A stretch of DNA of 64,000 nucleotides from NCBI GenBank assembly GCA_032595675.1, contig JAVQMD010000004.1, positions 53,903-117,902 on the forward strand, in the 5' to 3' direction. This DNA is from Candidatus Electrothrix rattekaaiensis (GTDB lineage Bacteria > Desulfobacterota > Desulfobulbia > Desulfobulbales > Desulfobulbaceae). Within the stretch, counting starts at the first letter, position 1. Every line of letters begins with the position of its first letter. Positions 32,432 through 42,162 of the stretch are shown piece after piece. A model generated the notes under the pieces. The model was not told the origin of the DNA. It was given only the letters and a program-made list of their open reading frames with translations, and ran no database searches. The position numbers were made by a program, and so were the translations under genes.

Positions 32432-32689
32432 CTATTGCAGAACCAGCCCTACCAGCTTTCCGAGAAACAAATCTACAGCTCCTAGATACACAGAAAGCAG
32501 CACAGTCAATAAAATGACAAAACCCGACAATCCAAAAGTCATCTTCCGGTCAGGCCAGACAATTTTTTTAAATTCAGCGACTACCTCGTGGTAAAAACGG
32601 CGAATGTTTCCCGGAGCAAGCACGAAGGAAGACGCATTGTCATCCCCTGAACCACCCTTTGCAGTATTTTTATTTTTTTTATTCGACAT
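32432..32689 (-). CDS. secE: Protein translocase subunit SecE
   Basis: The 85-residue protein has a low-complexity N-terminus, the amphipathic helix RRFYHEVVAEFKKIVWPDRK with the conserved VWP, and one membrane helix (GFVILLTVLLSVYLGAVDLF). This is the short single-span type of SecE that clamps SecY. It is followed by nusG after 14 bases. Confidence 0.96.
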   Translation of the reverse strand: MSNKKNKNTAKGGSGDDNASSFVLAPGNIRRFYHEVVAEFKKIVWPDRKMTFGLSGFVILLTVLLSVYLGAVDLFLGKLVGLVLQ

Positions 32690-32718
32690 TTCCTTTCAGC
32701 ACCCAGCAGAAAAAAAAA

Positions 32719-32795
32719 TGGCAGGCCAGGAGGGACTCGAACCCCCAGCCCTCGGATTTGGAGTCCGATGCTCTACCAATTAGAGCTACTGGCCT
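32719..32795 (-). tRNA. tRNA-Trp (CCA)
   Basis: The 77-base gene on the minus strand folds as a normal cloverleaf: acceptor AGGCCAG/CTGGCCT, anticodon loop CTCCAAA (anticodon CCA), T-loop GGTTCGAGTCC, discriminator G and an encoded CCA end. It lies between rpmG and secE, a common position for trpT. Confidence 0.96.
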
Positions 32796-32851
32796 GCACA
32801 ACATTCGCTACGAATTCTATCTACGTAACTAACTTTTACTCGCCACAAAAA

Positions 32852-33001
32852 CTACTTTGTTTCCTTGTGTGCAGTATGTGTTCTGCAAAAAGGACAGTAT
32901 TTTTTCAGCTCAAGCTTATGAGGTATTGTTCTTTTATTTTTTGTCGTTGTATAATTTCTTTGCTTGCACTCCATACAGGCAAGCGTAATTATATCTCTCA
33001 T
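32852..33001 (-). CDS. rpmG: 50S ribosomal protein L33 (zinc form)
   Basis: A 49-codon gene on the minus strand, starting [20 protein letters not shown] and ending [10 protein letters not shown]9, C12, C36 and C39 make the zinc-ribbon C+ form. L33 sits near the E site of the 50S. The TAG stop is 57 bases before tRNA-Trp. The order tuf-rpmG-trpT-secE is seen in many bacteria. Confidence 0.97.
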   Translation of the reverse strand: MRDIITLACMECKQRNYTTTKNKRTIPHKLELKKYCPFCRTHTAHKETK

Positions 33002-33022
33002 ACCGCAATCCCCTGATATATA

Positions 33023-33101
33023 GACTCCGGCGACCAGAAGGTCAAACCGGAGTCACATTCTTCAAGCATTCTTTTTTTCAGGACCAACATCCTGAAAAAA
33101 A
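33023..33101 (-). promoter_or_regulatory. Two tandem stem-loops between tuf and rpmG
   Basis: GACTCCGG (33023-33030) pairs perfectly with CCGGAGTC (33047-33054). A second hairpin, T7-CAGGA (33072-33083) with TCCTG-A7 (33090-33101), has a 12-bp stem around six bases. The second has T before and A after the stem in both orientations, so it is not a standard terminator. The pair may serve mRNA processing or protect the tuf 3' end. Confidence 0.45.
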
Positions 33102-33102
33102 T

Positions 33103-34293
33103 CTACTCAATAACTTCACTAATTACGCCAGCACCTACAGTACGACCGCCTTCACGAATAGCGAAGCGAAGCCCTTCTGTCATAGCGATAGGCGTTATCA
33201 GCTCTCCCGTGATATGGATATTATCACCAGGCATGACCATCTCCACACCATCCTCAAGCGTACAGACCCCTGTCACATCAGTGGTACGGAAATAAAACTG
33301 AGGCCGGTAGCCGTTAAAAAACGGGGTATGCCGCCCACCCTCTTCCTTTGTCAGGATATAGCACTCAGCTTTAAACTTCTTATGGGGAGTGATAGAACCT
33401 GGCTTAGCCAGCACCTGCCCACGAACGATCTCATCACGCTTGGTTCCACGCAGCAACGCACCAACATTATCACCAGCCTGACCTTCATCAAGAATCTTGC
33501 GGAACATCTCAACACCGGTAATAGTGGTCTTCTGCGTATCGCGGATACCGACGATCTCAATCTCATCACCAACGTGAATCACACCACTCTCAATACGACC
33601 AGTAGCAACTGTACCACGCCCAGAGATAGAAAAAACGTCCTCAACAGGCATAAGAAAAGGCTTATCAACATCTCGCTGAGGCTCTGGAACCCAAGAGTCA
33701 ACAGCCTCAATCAGATCCCAGATACACTTAGCCTTAACCTCATCCTCTGGATTCTCCAGAGCTTCCAAAGCAGACCCCTGAATAATCGGTGTGTCGTCAC
33801 CAGAAAACTCATAGTTATCCAGCAGCTCCCGAAGCTCCATCTCGACCAATTCTATCAGCTCTTCATCATCAACCTGATCACACTTATTCAGAAAGACAAC
33901 CATAGCCGGAACACCGACCTGACGCGCCAGCAGGATATGCTCCCGGGTCTGCGGCATCGGGCCGTCAGTAGCAGCAACAACAAGAATCGCGCCGTCCATC
34001 TGAGCGGCACCGGTAATCATATTCTTAATATAATCAGCATGACCAGGACAGTCCACATGAGCATAGTGACGCCCCACACTCTCATATTCAACGTGAGCAG
34101 TGGCAATAGTAATTCCGCGCTCTTTCTCTTCTGGTGCCTTATCAATAGCACTAAAATCTGTAAACTGAGCCTGCCCTTTTGTTGACAACACACGTGTGAT
34201 AGCCGCTGTCAGGGTAGTTTTACCATGATCAACATGACCAATGGTTCCAACATTGACATGCGGCTTCGTCCGCTCAAACTTCTCTTTTGCCAT
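33103..34293 (-). CDS. tuf: Elongation factor Tu (copy 2, tRNA operon position)
   Basis: The 396-residue GTPase has the usual P-loop [18 protein letters not shown] and NKCD motifs. It stands in the tufB position, downstream of four tRNA genes and upstream of rpmG. It is very similar to the copy at 16570-17760, but with scattered amino acid and silent differences, so gene conversion between the copies has not kept them identical. Confidence 0.98.
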   Translation of the reverse strand: MAKEKFERTKPHVNVGTIGHVDHGKTTLTAAITRVLSTKGQAQFTDFSAIDKAPEEKERGITIATAHVEYESVGRHYAHVDCPGHADYIKNMITGAAQMDGAILVVAATDGPMPQTREHILLARQVGVPAMVVFLNKCDQVDDEELIELVEMELRELLDNYEFSGDDTPIIQGSALEALENPEDEVKAKCIWDLIEAVDSWVPEPQRDVDKPFLMPVEDVFSISGRGTVATGRIESGVIHVGDEIEIVGIRDTQKTTITGVEMFRKILDEGQAGDNVGALLRGTKRDEIVRGQVLAKPGSITPHKKFKAECYILTKEEGGRHTPFFNGYRPQFYFRTTDVTGVCTLEDGVEMVMPGDNIHITGELITPIAMTEGLRFAIREGGRTVGAGVISEVIE

Positions 34294-34356
34294 TACTATG
34301 TCTCCCCCGACAATTTTTCTTCTCTCTACCGACCATCACTTCCATATCGGCAAACT

Positions 34357-34431
34357 TGGAGCCCACGACCGGACTTGAACCGGTGACTTCCTCCTTACCA
34401 AGGAGGTACTCTACCACTGAGTTACGTGGGC
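34357..34431 (-). tRNA. tRNA-Thr (GGT)
   Basis: 75 bases on the minus strand, acceptor GCCCACG/CGTGGGC, anticodon loop TTGGTAA (anticodon GGT), T-loop GGTTCAAGTCC, discriminator T and an encoded CCA. It is the last of four tRNAs before tuf. Confidence 0.96.
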
Positions 34432-34458
34432 ACAAAAAACTTAAACTAACATTACACA

Positions 34459-34534
34459 TGGAGCGGGAAACGAGACTCGAACTCGCAACCCTCAGCTTGG
34501 AAGGCTGATGCTCTACCAATTGAGCTATTCCCGC
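34459..34534 (-). tRNA. tRNA-Gly (TCC)
   Basis: 76 bases on the minus strand, acceptor GCGGGAA/TTCCCGC, anticodon loop CTTCCAA (anticodon TCC), T-loop AGTTCGAGTCT, discriminator T and an encoded CCA. Third in the tRNA series. Confidence 0.96.
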
Positions 34535-34591
34535 ACATGCACAAAAAAGAACAGGCAGCGCATTCCATGCGCATGCCTGTTACGTACTACA

Positions 34592-34676
34592 TGGTGGAGG
34601 GGGGAGGATTTGAACCTCCGAAGGCACTGCCGACAGATTTACAGTCTGTTCCCTTTGACCACTCGGGAACCCCTCC
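34592..34676 (-). tRNA. tRNA-Tyr (GTA)
   Basis: 85 bases on the minus strand with a long variable arm, acceptor GGAGGGG/CCCCTCC, anticodon GTA in the loop CTGTAAA, discriminator A and an encoded CCA. Second in the tRNA series, as tyrU in E. coli. Confidence 0.96.
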
Positions 34677-34743
34677 AAACTCGAAAAACAATGGACACTT
34701 GTCGAACCTCAAGCTCGACACCTCTCCATCAAGCTCCGAACAC

Positions 34744-34819
<76 letters not shown>

Positions 34820-34838
34820 ACTACGATTTGTGGAGCGA

Positions 34839-34867
34839 ATTATACAGTACCACCAACTCCTTTGCAA
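34839..34867 (-). promoter_or_regulatory. Sigma-70 promoter of the tRNA-tuf operon
   Basis: On the minus strand TTGCAA (34867-34862), 17 bases, then a perfect TATAAT (34844-34839). Transcription would start near 34832, about 13 bases before tRNA-Thr(TGT). This very likely drives the tRNAs, tuf and the genes beyond. Confidence 0.8.
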
Positions 34868-34886
34868 GCTTTTTTTTCCACTCAAA

Positions 34887-34919
34887 CAAAAAAACCAGAC
34901 TTTTAAAGTCTGGTTTTTA
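34887..34919 (-). terminator. Terminator after qmoC
   Basis: CCAGAC and GTCTGG with adjacent A/T pairs form a tight hairpin with a T run in the minus-strand direction (and also A/T runs in the other). It lies 35 bases after the qmoC stop codon and insulates the qmo genes from the tRNA promoter. Confidence 0.85.
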
Positions 34920-34953
34920 AAACACGTCTTAAAACAAAAAGTTACACAGAGAA

Positions 34954-36177
34954 TTACCCGTTATTGACCGGGTTCTTCACATAAGCAGAGTCTCTATATC
35001 TTTCAAAAGTCATCGCGCAGGTTCTGTAAACCAGATGGGCAAACTTAGTGTACGGCATATAGAGGAAAAGCATCATAACGGAAACGAGATGCAGATAATA
35101 TACCAAGTATCCCGGTTTCACCGCACCGAGAAGACGCAGGATTTCCGCTCCCAAACCGGTCACACCAACTCCAGCAATCATCCAGATGAGAAACCAGTCA
35201 TAAAAGGTATTTCCGGCCTGATTGTTCTCCACCATCTGATTCCGGTTTTTCCAGAGAATGGCGATTCCAACCAGCATGGCAATCGCGGAAATATTGGCGA
35301 GAATCTTAAACGGATTAATCATGGACATCGGGCCGTGCAACGACGGTACAAAATACCCGATGATATCCTGAGATATAAATGAATAGGTGGTGACAATGAA
35401 CAAACCGATAAAAGCCCACATCAGCGGCTGATGTCCGCGAACACGATCCTGATTGGTCTCACATTTTTTAAACCGATCATGCTGAACAATCTCGACAAGT
35501 GAAGGCCACAGGAACTCTTTCACAAACTGGGGAACTGAAGGACGGTACAAAGCTTCACCCACCCCGGCATTCTCAGACATTTTTCGCCACATGGCCGTCA
35601 CCCCCTTAAAGGAGGCAAAGGCAGCCAAGGCTGCTGTGGGAATCATGAAGGAGTTGATAAAAAATACATTTCTGCTCAGCAGCTTAATACCAAAAAGAGT
35701 AACATATCCACCGCCAAAAAAATTACTGAAACCGTCATGGAGAAACTCTTCATGGGGCAGAACATTTGATCCAGAAATCAGCCACACCAGAAAAACAACT
35801 AAGGCAGGTATTGCAACAAGAAGGGGTAAATTTTTCCCTGATGATGCCAAGTTAGCCAGCGGTGCTGGCCAGCCGTAAAATTTATAGGCATAGGCACGAA
35901 TCGCCCCCATAACATCGCCGGGCTTGGCACCGCGAGGGCAATAGGCTGTACAATCACCGCAATGATGACAGAGCAGCATATTCGGATCACCGATCAATTT
36001 ATCCTTGAGCCCCCACTGCGAATAAATCATCTGCTGACGGGGAAAAGGATTCTCATCGGTGGAAAGAGGACAAACCACTGAGCAGGTGGCACATTGGAAG
36101 CAATTTTTCAGGGTATCCCCCCCGGCCTCCTTCATGTCCTTAATAAATTCAATATCTGGCTGTACGTTCATAGACAT
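34954..36177 (-). CDS. qmoC: Quinone-interacting membrane-bound oxidoreductase subunit QmoC
   Basis: The 407-residue protein fuses an HdrC-like ferredoxin domain with two clusters (C26, C29, C32, C36 and C70, C73, C76, C80) to an HdrE-like cytochrome b membrane domain of about six helices from residue 118 on. It anchors QmoAB and exchanges electrons with menaquinone. The start has AGGAGG 6 bases upstream. It is the last gene of qmoABC and is closed by the terminator at 34887-34919. Confidence 0.96.
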   Translation of the reverse strand: MSMNVQPDIEFIKDMKEAGGDTLKNCFQCATCSVVCPLSTDENPFPRQQMIYSQWGLKDKLIGDPNMLLCHHCGDCTAYCPRGAKPGDVMGAIRAYAYKFYGWPAPLANLASSGKNLPLLVAIPALVVFLVWLISGSNVLPHEEFLHDGFSNFFGGGYVTLFGIKLLSRNVFFINSFMIPTAALAAFASFKGVTAMWRKMSENAGVGEALYRPSVPQFVKEFLWPSLVEIVQHDRFKKCETNQDRVRGHQPLMWAFIGLFIVTTYSFISQDIIGYFVPSLHGPMSMINPFKILANISAIAMLVGIAILWKNRNQMVENNQAGNTFYDWFLIWMIAGVGVTGLGAEILRLLGAVKPGYLVYYLHLVSVMMLFLYMPYTKFAHLVYRTCAMTFERYRDSAYVKNPVNNG

Positions 36178-36304
36178 TTTCTTCCTCCTGTCCTGAAAGC
36201 TTTTTCAAGATGTCGAAACGATAATTTTTTAACATATGATCCGTACTCGCCCGAATCAATTCAAACACATTCTGGCGAATACGAATTCGACACAAACAAA
36301 GAGG

Positions 36305-38557
36305 TTAGAAGCCCTTAAAGGGGTTCGGCCCCATCTCAATGATCGACTCAACAAACTCGTCGATGATTCCAGGAATCTTGTCGTAATCAGAGATGGCTAT
36401 CTGCTCAACACCGCAACGCTCCGGCTCAAGCCCCAAGGTACCCAGGGTTTCACCGATATTTTCCATACGCTTGCTGGCAATTTCAGAACCTTTGACAAAA
36501 TGGCACTGATAGTCATCACCGTAACGACAGCCGAGGAGGAGCACGCCGTCCATACCTGAGGACATGGCATCCTTGATCCAGACCATATTGACAGAACCGA
36601 GACAGCGGACCGGAATAAAACGAACCAAGGCGTTCATCTTATTGTGGCGCATACCCGACATATCAATGGCCGGATAGGCATCGTTCTCACAGACAAAAAC
36701 GGCGATCCGAAGTTTATCCTCGTCATCGTCCGGCACCTCAATACACTTGACCATAGAACCGATCATATCGACGTTATAATCAGCAAAGCCGATAATGCGC
36801 TCAGGACAGGCACCCATGCAGGTACCGCAACGCCGACAACGGGTCGGATTAGGTAATGGAGTGCCTTTAGCGTCATCATCCAGTGCGCCAAAAGGGCATT
36901 CCTCGGTACAACGCTTACACTGCGTACAACGCTGGAAAAAGAAATCCGGATAGGTCTGATCGCCAGAACGCGGATGAACAGACACACCACGATCAGCAGA
37001 TTCAATACATTGAATAGCCTTGAGTGCTGCACCAGTGGCATCATCAATGGTCTCTTCCATTGTTTCCGCTTTCCGCACACCGCCGCAGGCATAAACACCG
37101 GTACGACGAGTCTCGTAGGGGAAACAGATGAAGTGAGAATCAGCATATCCGTCAAAAAGATCCAGATCCAGGAAGCCAGGCCCCTGACGATAAGCCAGAT
37201 TAATGGTCGATTCATCCACTGTGGTCGGAACCATACCAGCAGCCAGCACAACCATGTCCACGTTGAGTTCCAGATCATCACCCAGCAGGGTGTTCTCCGC
37301 ACTCACTTTTAATCCGCCATCAGCCTCTTCCACCTTGGTGACAGTGGCTTTGGTCATGAACACGCCGTCACGCTGCTGCATTCCTTTATAGAAGAGCTCC
37401 GTGTTACCCGGTGTCCGCATATGTTGATACAGAATATAGGCCTGGGCTGCGTCACCGTTATCGTCACAGACATACTGGGCCTGCTTCAAGGCAACCATAG
37501 AGGTAACAGAGTTACAATACGGGAAGTCACGATCATTATCTGTACTGCCAGGGCTCTGAATAAAAGCAACCTTGGCAGGTACCTTACCCTGCTTGGCCAG
37601 TTTCTCAAACTCGGCATTGGTTACAACATTATTCAGAGTACCGTGACCGAGATGTTCGTACTCAGAGACATCAGCGGGCCGCCAGCCGGTAGCCAGAACA
37701 ACCGCGCCGAACAATTCTGCGTCGGGATTGGCCTCAGTATAGACCCTAAGACCTTTATTGGGATCTTCCATTTCCCCTTTTTCGATCTTATCCCGCTCAT
37801 CAACAGTTACCTTTTCAGGAGCATCCCATTCACTCTCGCTGCCAGTAGCTTTGAGGGTCACCCCAAACTCACCCGGAGCACCGCTGATACGGGCAACTTC
37901 GGTTTCCGTCTTAATGGAAATCTTGTCGTTGCCTGTGACCTCGGCGATCATCTGCTCGATATTAGGCTGCTCAAGCTCGCTATAGGGATAAGCGGTCGGG
38001 AACATTTTACGCCAACCCAGAGCCTTACCGCCCAGTTTATCGGTCTTTTCAACGATGGTTACCTCGTAGCCAGCCTTGGCAGCCTCAGTGGCTGCTGTCA
38101 AACCGGCAATACCGCCGCCCATCACCAATATCTTCTTGGTGATCTGCTCCATCTGATAGGGCTTAGGAACTTCGCTCTTCTGGGCACGAGTCACAGCCAT
38201 GCGGACATAGTCCTCACCTACTTCCTGTAGGTACTCAGCTGCTTCCTCGTCCTCTTCATCAGGCTGTGCGGTCCACGCCACATGTTCACGCAGATTACCG
38301 CGAACAGTGATCGTGCCATCGCCATAGCTGAAGGTGTCCTGCATCACCCGGGGTGAACAGGCACAGACAACCACGGTATTTACGCCTTTTTCTTCGATAT
38401 CTTTTTTGATCAGAGCTTGACCTTCTGCACCGCAGAGACAGGCATGATCCTGCATCTCCATACCGGTTTCAGAGGCAGCTTCTTTCAGACCGTCGACATC
38501 AAGAACATCGCCGATACTGCACCCTGTGCAAAGATACGCACCATATACTTTATCCAT
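36305..38557 (-). CDS. qmoB: Quinone-interacting membrane-bound oxidoreductase subunit QmoB
   Basis: The ATG at 38557, preceded by AGGGGG, gives a 750-residue protein opening MDKVYGAYLCTGCSIGDVLD; an upstream in-frame start would overlap qmoA and is not credible. It is an HdrA-like flavoprotein (VMGGGIAGLTAATEAAKAGY, FAD) with two 4Fe-4S motifs (CTQCKRCTEECP and CRRCGTCMGACP) and a C-terminal MvhD-like domain. It works with QmoA between AprAB and QmoC in the cytoplasm. Confidence 0.95.
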   Translation of the reverse strand: MDKVYGAYLCTGCSIGDVLDVDGLKEAASETGMEMQDHACLCGAEGQALIKKDIEEKGVNTVVVCACSPRVMQDTFSYGDGTITVRGNLREHVAWTAQPDEEDEEAAEYLQEVGEDYVRMAVTRAQKSEVPKPYQMEQITKKILVMGGGIAGLTAATEAAKAGYEVTIVEKTDKLGGKALGWRKMFPTAYPYSELEQPNIEQMIAEVTGNDKISIKTETEVARISGAPGEFGVTLKATGSESEWDAPEKVTVDERDKIEKGEMEDPNKGLRVYTEANPDAELFGAVVLATGWRPADVSEYEHLGHGTLNNVVTNAEFEKLAKQGKVPAKVAFIQSPGSTDNDRDFPYCNSVTSMVALKQAQYVCDDNGDAAQAYILYQHMRTPGNTELFYKGMQQRDGVFMTKATVTKVEEADGGLKVSAENTLLGDDLELNVDMVVLAAGMVPTTVDESTINLAYRQGPGFLDLDLFDGYADSHFICFPYETRRTGVYACGGVRKAETMEETIDDATGAALKAIQCIESADRGVSVHPRSGDQTYPDFFFQRCTQCKRCTEECPFGALDDDAKGTPLPNPTRCRRCGTCMGACPERIIGFADYNVDMIGSMVKCIEVPDDDEDKLRIAVFVCENDAYPAIDMSGMRHNKMNALVRFIPVRCLGSVNMVWIKDAMSSGMDGVLLLGCRYGDDYQCHFVKGSEIASKRMENIGETLGTLGLEPERCGVEQIAISDYDKIPGIIDEFVESIIEMGPNPFKGF

Positions 38558-38567
38558 TGATTTCCCC

Positions 38568-39821
38568 CTACTGTGCGTTCTGGATTGCTTTGAGAGCTGC
38601 GGCTGTAGCAGACTGCGTACTGGTGTACACGTCAGAAGCTGACTTGGCACAACCGGCAGCGATCATCCCTTTCTCCGGCTCGGAAACAATAAAACCGTTG
38701 CCGTCCATGTTCAGCCCAAGAGCCTTGCCCTGCTCACCGAGTGCAGGCTGCATTCCTGTCGCCAAGACACACATGTCTACCTTCTGCTGCACTTTGCCAC
38801 CGCCGACTGCATCTTCGGCCACAACGGTCACACCGCCATCGTCCTCGGCAATAATATCGGCAACCTTTCCTTTGATAAACTGAGCATTTTCATCAGTCCT
38901 GAGTTTCTCGCGGAAATGCTCATATTTACCCGGTGTCCGCAAATCAATATAAAAGACATAAATCTTGGCTTCAGGGTAACGCTCACGAATATAGGTCATC
39001 TGCTTAAAGGTCGCCATGCAGCAGATATAGGAGCAATGCTCCAGATGATTCTCATCACGGGAACCTGCACACTGAACAAAAGCGATAGACTCAATCTCTT
39101 TATCATCGCCGGGACGGAGGATCTTACCGCCGGTTGGTCCATTAGGCGCAGCCATCCGTTCCATCATCATATTGCTGATAATAGCTCGTGAAGACTCCGG
39201 TTTCAAATTTTCCAATTTTGACCGGTCATACGGATTCCAGCCAGTTGCCCAGACAATGGAGCTGACATTCACGGTAAAGGTCTCAACCGCCATCTCGGTA
39301 TCAATGGCATTGTATTTACAGGCACCTTTAACAGCCTCCAGACAATCAGGGGAGCAAGCATCTACATCCAACACATAGCGACGCGGAAAAGCCATCTCAT
39401 GCGGCAGATAGATCGCCTTGCTCTTGTTCATGCCGAAGTTGAAGGCATTATCAATCTCATCAGTACAGGCTTCGGAACAATCACCGCAAGCTGTACAGTT
39501 GGAGTTCACATAACGGGGTGCGGTCTCTAGCTCCACCTCGTAATTACCCGGACCTCCTGATACCGATTTGACCGTGGTCATGGTATATGATCGGATTTTC
39601 CGGTTATTCTTTACCCGCTTGAAGTTAATCTCCAATCCACAGGTGGGGGGACAAAGTTTCGGGAAATACTGATTCAGCTGGGCCACACGGCCGCCGAAGT
39701 ACGGATTTTTTTCGATAATGTAAACATCATTACCAACTTCCGCAGCTTCCAGCGCAGCGGTCAAACCGCTGATACCGCCGCCAACAACCAGTACCGCACC
39801 AGTTTTCGTAGCATCACTCAT
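38568..39821 (-). CDS. qmoA: Quinone-interacting membrane-bound oxidoreductase subunit QmoA
   Basis: The ATG at 39821 has GGAGG 8 bases upstream and gives a 417-residue HdrA-like flavoprotein opening MSDATKTGAVLVVGGGISG. The FAD motif is at the N-terminus and CTACGDCSEAC marks a 4Fe-4S region. QmoA is thought to receive electrons from, or give them to, AprAB. First gene of qmoABC, 10 bases before qmoB, and about 270 bases downstream of aprA. Confidence 0.95.
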   Translation of the reverse strand: MSDATKTGAVLVVGGGISGLTAALEAAEVGNDVYIIEKNPYFGGRVAQLNQYFPKLCPPTCGLEINFKRVKNNRKIRSYTMTTVKSVSGGPGNYEVELETAPRYVNSNCTACGDCSEACTDEIDNAFNFGMNKSKAIYLPHEMAFPRRYVLDVDACSPDCLEAVKGACKYNAIDTEMAVETFTVNVSSIVWATGWNPYDRSKLENLKPESSRAIISNMMMERMAAPNGPTGGKILRPGDDKEIESIAFVQCAGSRDENHLEHCSYICCMATFKQMTYIRERYPEAKIYVFYIDLRTPGKYEHFREKLRTDENAQFIKGKVADIIAEDDGGVTVVAEDAVGGGKVQQKVDMCVLATGMQPALGEQGKALGLNMDGNGFIVSEPEKGMIAAGCAKSASDVYTSTQSATAAALKAIQNAQ

Positions 39822-39959
39822 ATGCCAAACCTCCATAAAAACTGCTGGTATTGATAAATTGGTTATTTCTGGTTCAAATGAAAAGCAGGCCAAAACAGCA
39901 TGCTGCTCAATTCAAACAAAAATAACCTGTACAACCTTTACGTTCTTTTCATAGGACAT

Positions 39960-39993
39960 AAAAAACTCCAGACCTCGTAAACGGGGCCTGGAG
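39960..39993 (-). terminator. Terminator between aprA and qmoA
   Basis: On the minus strand CTCCAG-G-CCCC pairs imperfectly with GAGG-T-CTGGAG, followed by six T. It lies about 100 bases after the aprA stop. The apr and qmo genes could therefore be made at different levels, with qmoABC depending on read-through or its own promoter in 39822-39960. Confidence 0.8.
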
Positions 39994-40095
39994 ATTTAAT
40001 CTGACGGTGACGGTTAAGTTCTTACTGTTCATAATCCACTTAACCGGGCAGAAGAAAAAATATCCTCTGCCCGTCATATTACCGCCCCTGTATCC

Positions 40096-42111
40096 TTAGA
40101 TCCACGGGTCAGTTTCTACGATGTTGATGCACTCAACTTTCTCGCACTTCCACTCTTGGGTCTTAGGATCGAAGGTGGAGTTAACAAATGCTTTCCAGTT
40201 TTCTTCATCAACGGTGGGGAAGTCTGAGCGGTAGTAGAAGCCCGGGTAGCGGGACTCTTTACGGAACTCAATGTGACGGATATGGGTCTCAACACACCAA
40301 ATACGGTGGTAGTTTTCCCAAGCACGCATCAGCTCATGCAAGTCGCCAGCAGCCATCTTCTCCGCATCTTCACGCAGCATGCGCAGGAGATCCAAACAGA
40401 TGTTGAGCAGCTTACCAGAGGTCATGTAGTAGGTAGCAACACCACCACCGTACTCATCAGTGGCCTTCATCAGGCGCATCATCAGACCGTGCGGCTTGCA
40501 GTAGTTAGGATTAACATCCTGATGGGTGGTTGCACCTACATGCTCCAGATAACGGGTTACCGGGGCGTAGATCTCAGCAGCCAGTTCCGCAGCAGTCTGA
40601 GCGAGCTCAGGCTGGAAGTCAGCGTTGTCGCGACAGTATTTAACCATCTGCTTACCAACAATACGTCCTTCGGTGTGCGAACCTGAGGAGAACTTATGAC
40701 CGGAAGCACCAACACCGTCACCGGCAGTGAACAGACCGTCAACAGTGGTCATACGGTTGTAGCCCCACTTGTACTGATGCGAACGCGGGCCATCAACGGT
40801 CGGAACCCAATCTTCGTCCGGCCCAGAGGTCCAGATACCGCAACAACCGGAATGTGATCCCAGCATGTACGGTTCGGTCGGCATGATTTCAGAACCAACT
40901 TTCTCCGGCTCAATGTTCATACCGGCCCACAGACCAGCCTGACCAATGGACATATCCAAGAAATCTTCCCAAGCCTCTGACTCAAGATGTTTCCAGATCT
41001 TCTTCACTTCCTTCTCGTTCTTACCAGCTTCACGAGCTTCATCCAGGAAGGAGTTCAGCGCAACGTCAGTAGCCATGTATACCGGTCCACGTCCAGCCTT
41101 GAACTCGTTAACCATCAGATGGTTACGCAGACAAGTCGGGGTTACCGCAGACTCACCGTAAGGCATGAACTGCTTGAGCTCTTCCTTAGCAGCATCGCCC
41201 ATAGCGTAGAACTCACCGTTACCGTTGGACACTTTGGCCTTGAACAGGAGGAACCACGCACCAACAGGACCGTAACCATCTTTGAAACGAGCCGGGGTGA
41301 AACGGTTTTCCATCATGGTCAGGGTAGCACCAACCTGAGCACACATGGTGTAGGTGGAACCAGCATTCCATACTGGGTACCATGCACGACCTTTACCTTC
41401 ACCTGTAGAACGCGGACGGAAAATATTTACCGCACCACCACAAGCGACCATAGCGGTCTTACATTTGAAAACGTGTACTTTGTTTTCACGGGTAGAGAAA
41501 CCAACTGCACCAGCAATGTGGTTTTCTTTGTTTTTGTCCAACAGCATCTTTACGATGAAAACACGCTCCATGATGTTTTCTTCGCCCAAAGCTTTTTTAG
41601 CAGCTTCGGCAACGATGCACTTATAGGACTCACCGTTGATCATGATCTGCCATTTACCGGTACGTACCGGTGTACCGCCTTCACGCAGTGAAGGAGCAGG
41701 CTTAGCACCGTCCAGGTTGGTTCCGTCTTCAGCTTTCTTCCAAATGGGCAGTCCCCATTCTTCGAACAGCTTAACAGACTCATCAACGTGACGACCGAGA
41801 TCGTAGATAAGATCTTCACGAACAACGCCCATCAGGTCATTACGAACCATCTTGACGTAATTTTCAATCTCGTTCTCGCCGATATAGGTATTGATAGCGG
41901 ACAGACCCTGAGCAACAGCACCAGAACGCTCCATAGCAGCCTTATCAACCAACTGAATTTTCAGGTCGGCAGGTGCCCATTTCTTGATCTCAAAAGCTGC
42001 ACCACAAGCTCCCATACCACCACCAACGATCAATACGTCGGTTTCATGCTCTACAATCTCCGGGTTGGCAATAGCAGGCAACTCACCTTTCGGCTTATTT
42101 GGTAACGCCAT
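40096..42111 (-). CDS. aprA: Adenylylsulfate (APS) reductase subunit alpha
   Basis: The ATG at 42111 (AAGGAG 8 bases upstream) gives 671 residues opening MALPNKPKGELPAIANPEI; a TTG two codons earlier is less likely. The FAD-binding ETDVLIVGGGMGACGAAFEI and GEGKGRAWYPVWNAG segments are typical of AprA. It interconverts APS and sulfite plus AMP in the cytoplasm. In sulfate reducers it runs reductively; with this context a reverse, sulfur-oxidising or disproportionating role is also possible. It follows aprB by about 50 bases. Confidence 0.97.
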   Translation of the reverse strand: MALPNKPKGELPAIANPEIVEHETDVLIVGGGMGACGAAFEIKKWAPADLKIQLVDKAAMERSGAVAQGLSAINTYIGENEIENYVKMVRNDLMGVVREDLIYDLGRHVDESVKLFEEWGLPIWKKAEDGTNLDGAKPAPSLREGGTPVRTGKWQIMINGESYKCIVAEAAKKALGEENIMERVFIVKMLLDKNKENHIAGAVGFSTRENKVHVFKCKTAMVACGGAVNIFRPRSTGEGKGRAWYPVWNAGSTYTMCAQVGATLTMMENRFTPARFKDGYGPVGAWFLLFKAKVSNGNGEFYAMGDAAKEELKQFMPYGESAVTPTCLRNHLMVNEFKAGRGPVYMATDVALNSFLDEAREAGKNEKEVKKIWKHLESEAWEDFLDMSIGQAGLWAGMNIEPEKVGSEIMPTEPYMLGSHSGCCGIWTSGPDEDWVPTVDGPRSHQYKWGYNRMTTVDGLFTAGDGVGASGHKFSSGSHTEGRIVGKQMVKYCRDNADFQPELAQTAAELAAEIYAPVTRYLEHVGATTHQDVNPNYCKPHGLMMRLMKATDEYGGGVATYYMTSGKLLNICLDLLRMLREDAEKMAAGDLHELMRAWENYHRIWCVETHIRHIEFRKESRYPGFYYRSDFPTVDEENWKAFVNSTFDPKTQEWKCEKVECINIVETDPWI

Positions 42112-42162
42112 ATTCAAATCTCCTTATATATGAAATATTAGAAATATTATATTTATTCAGCA

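Noticed and set aside
33072-33101. Rho-independent terminator between tuf and rpmG
   Set aside because: The T run precedes the stem and the A run follows it in both orientations, so it lacks a 3' U tract.
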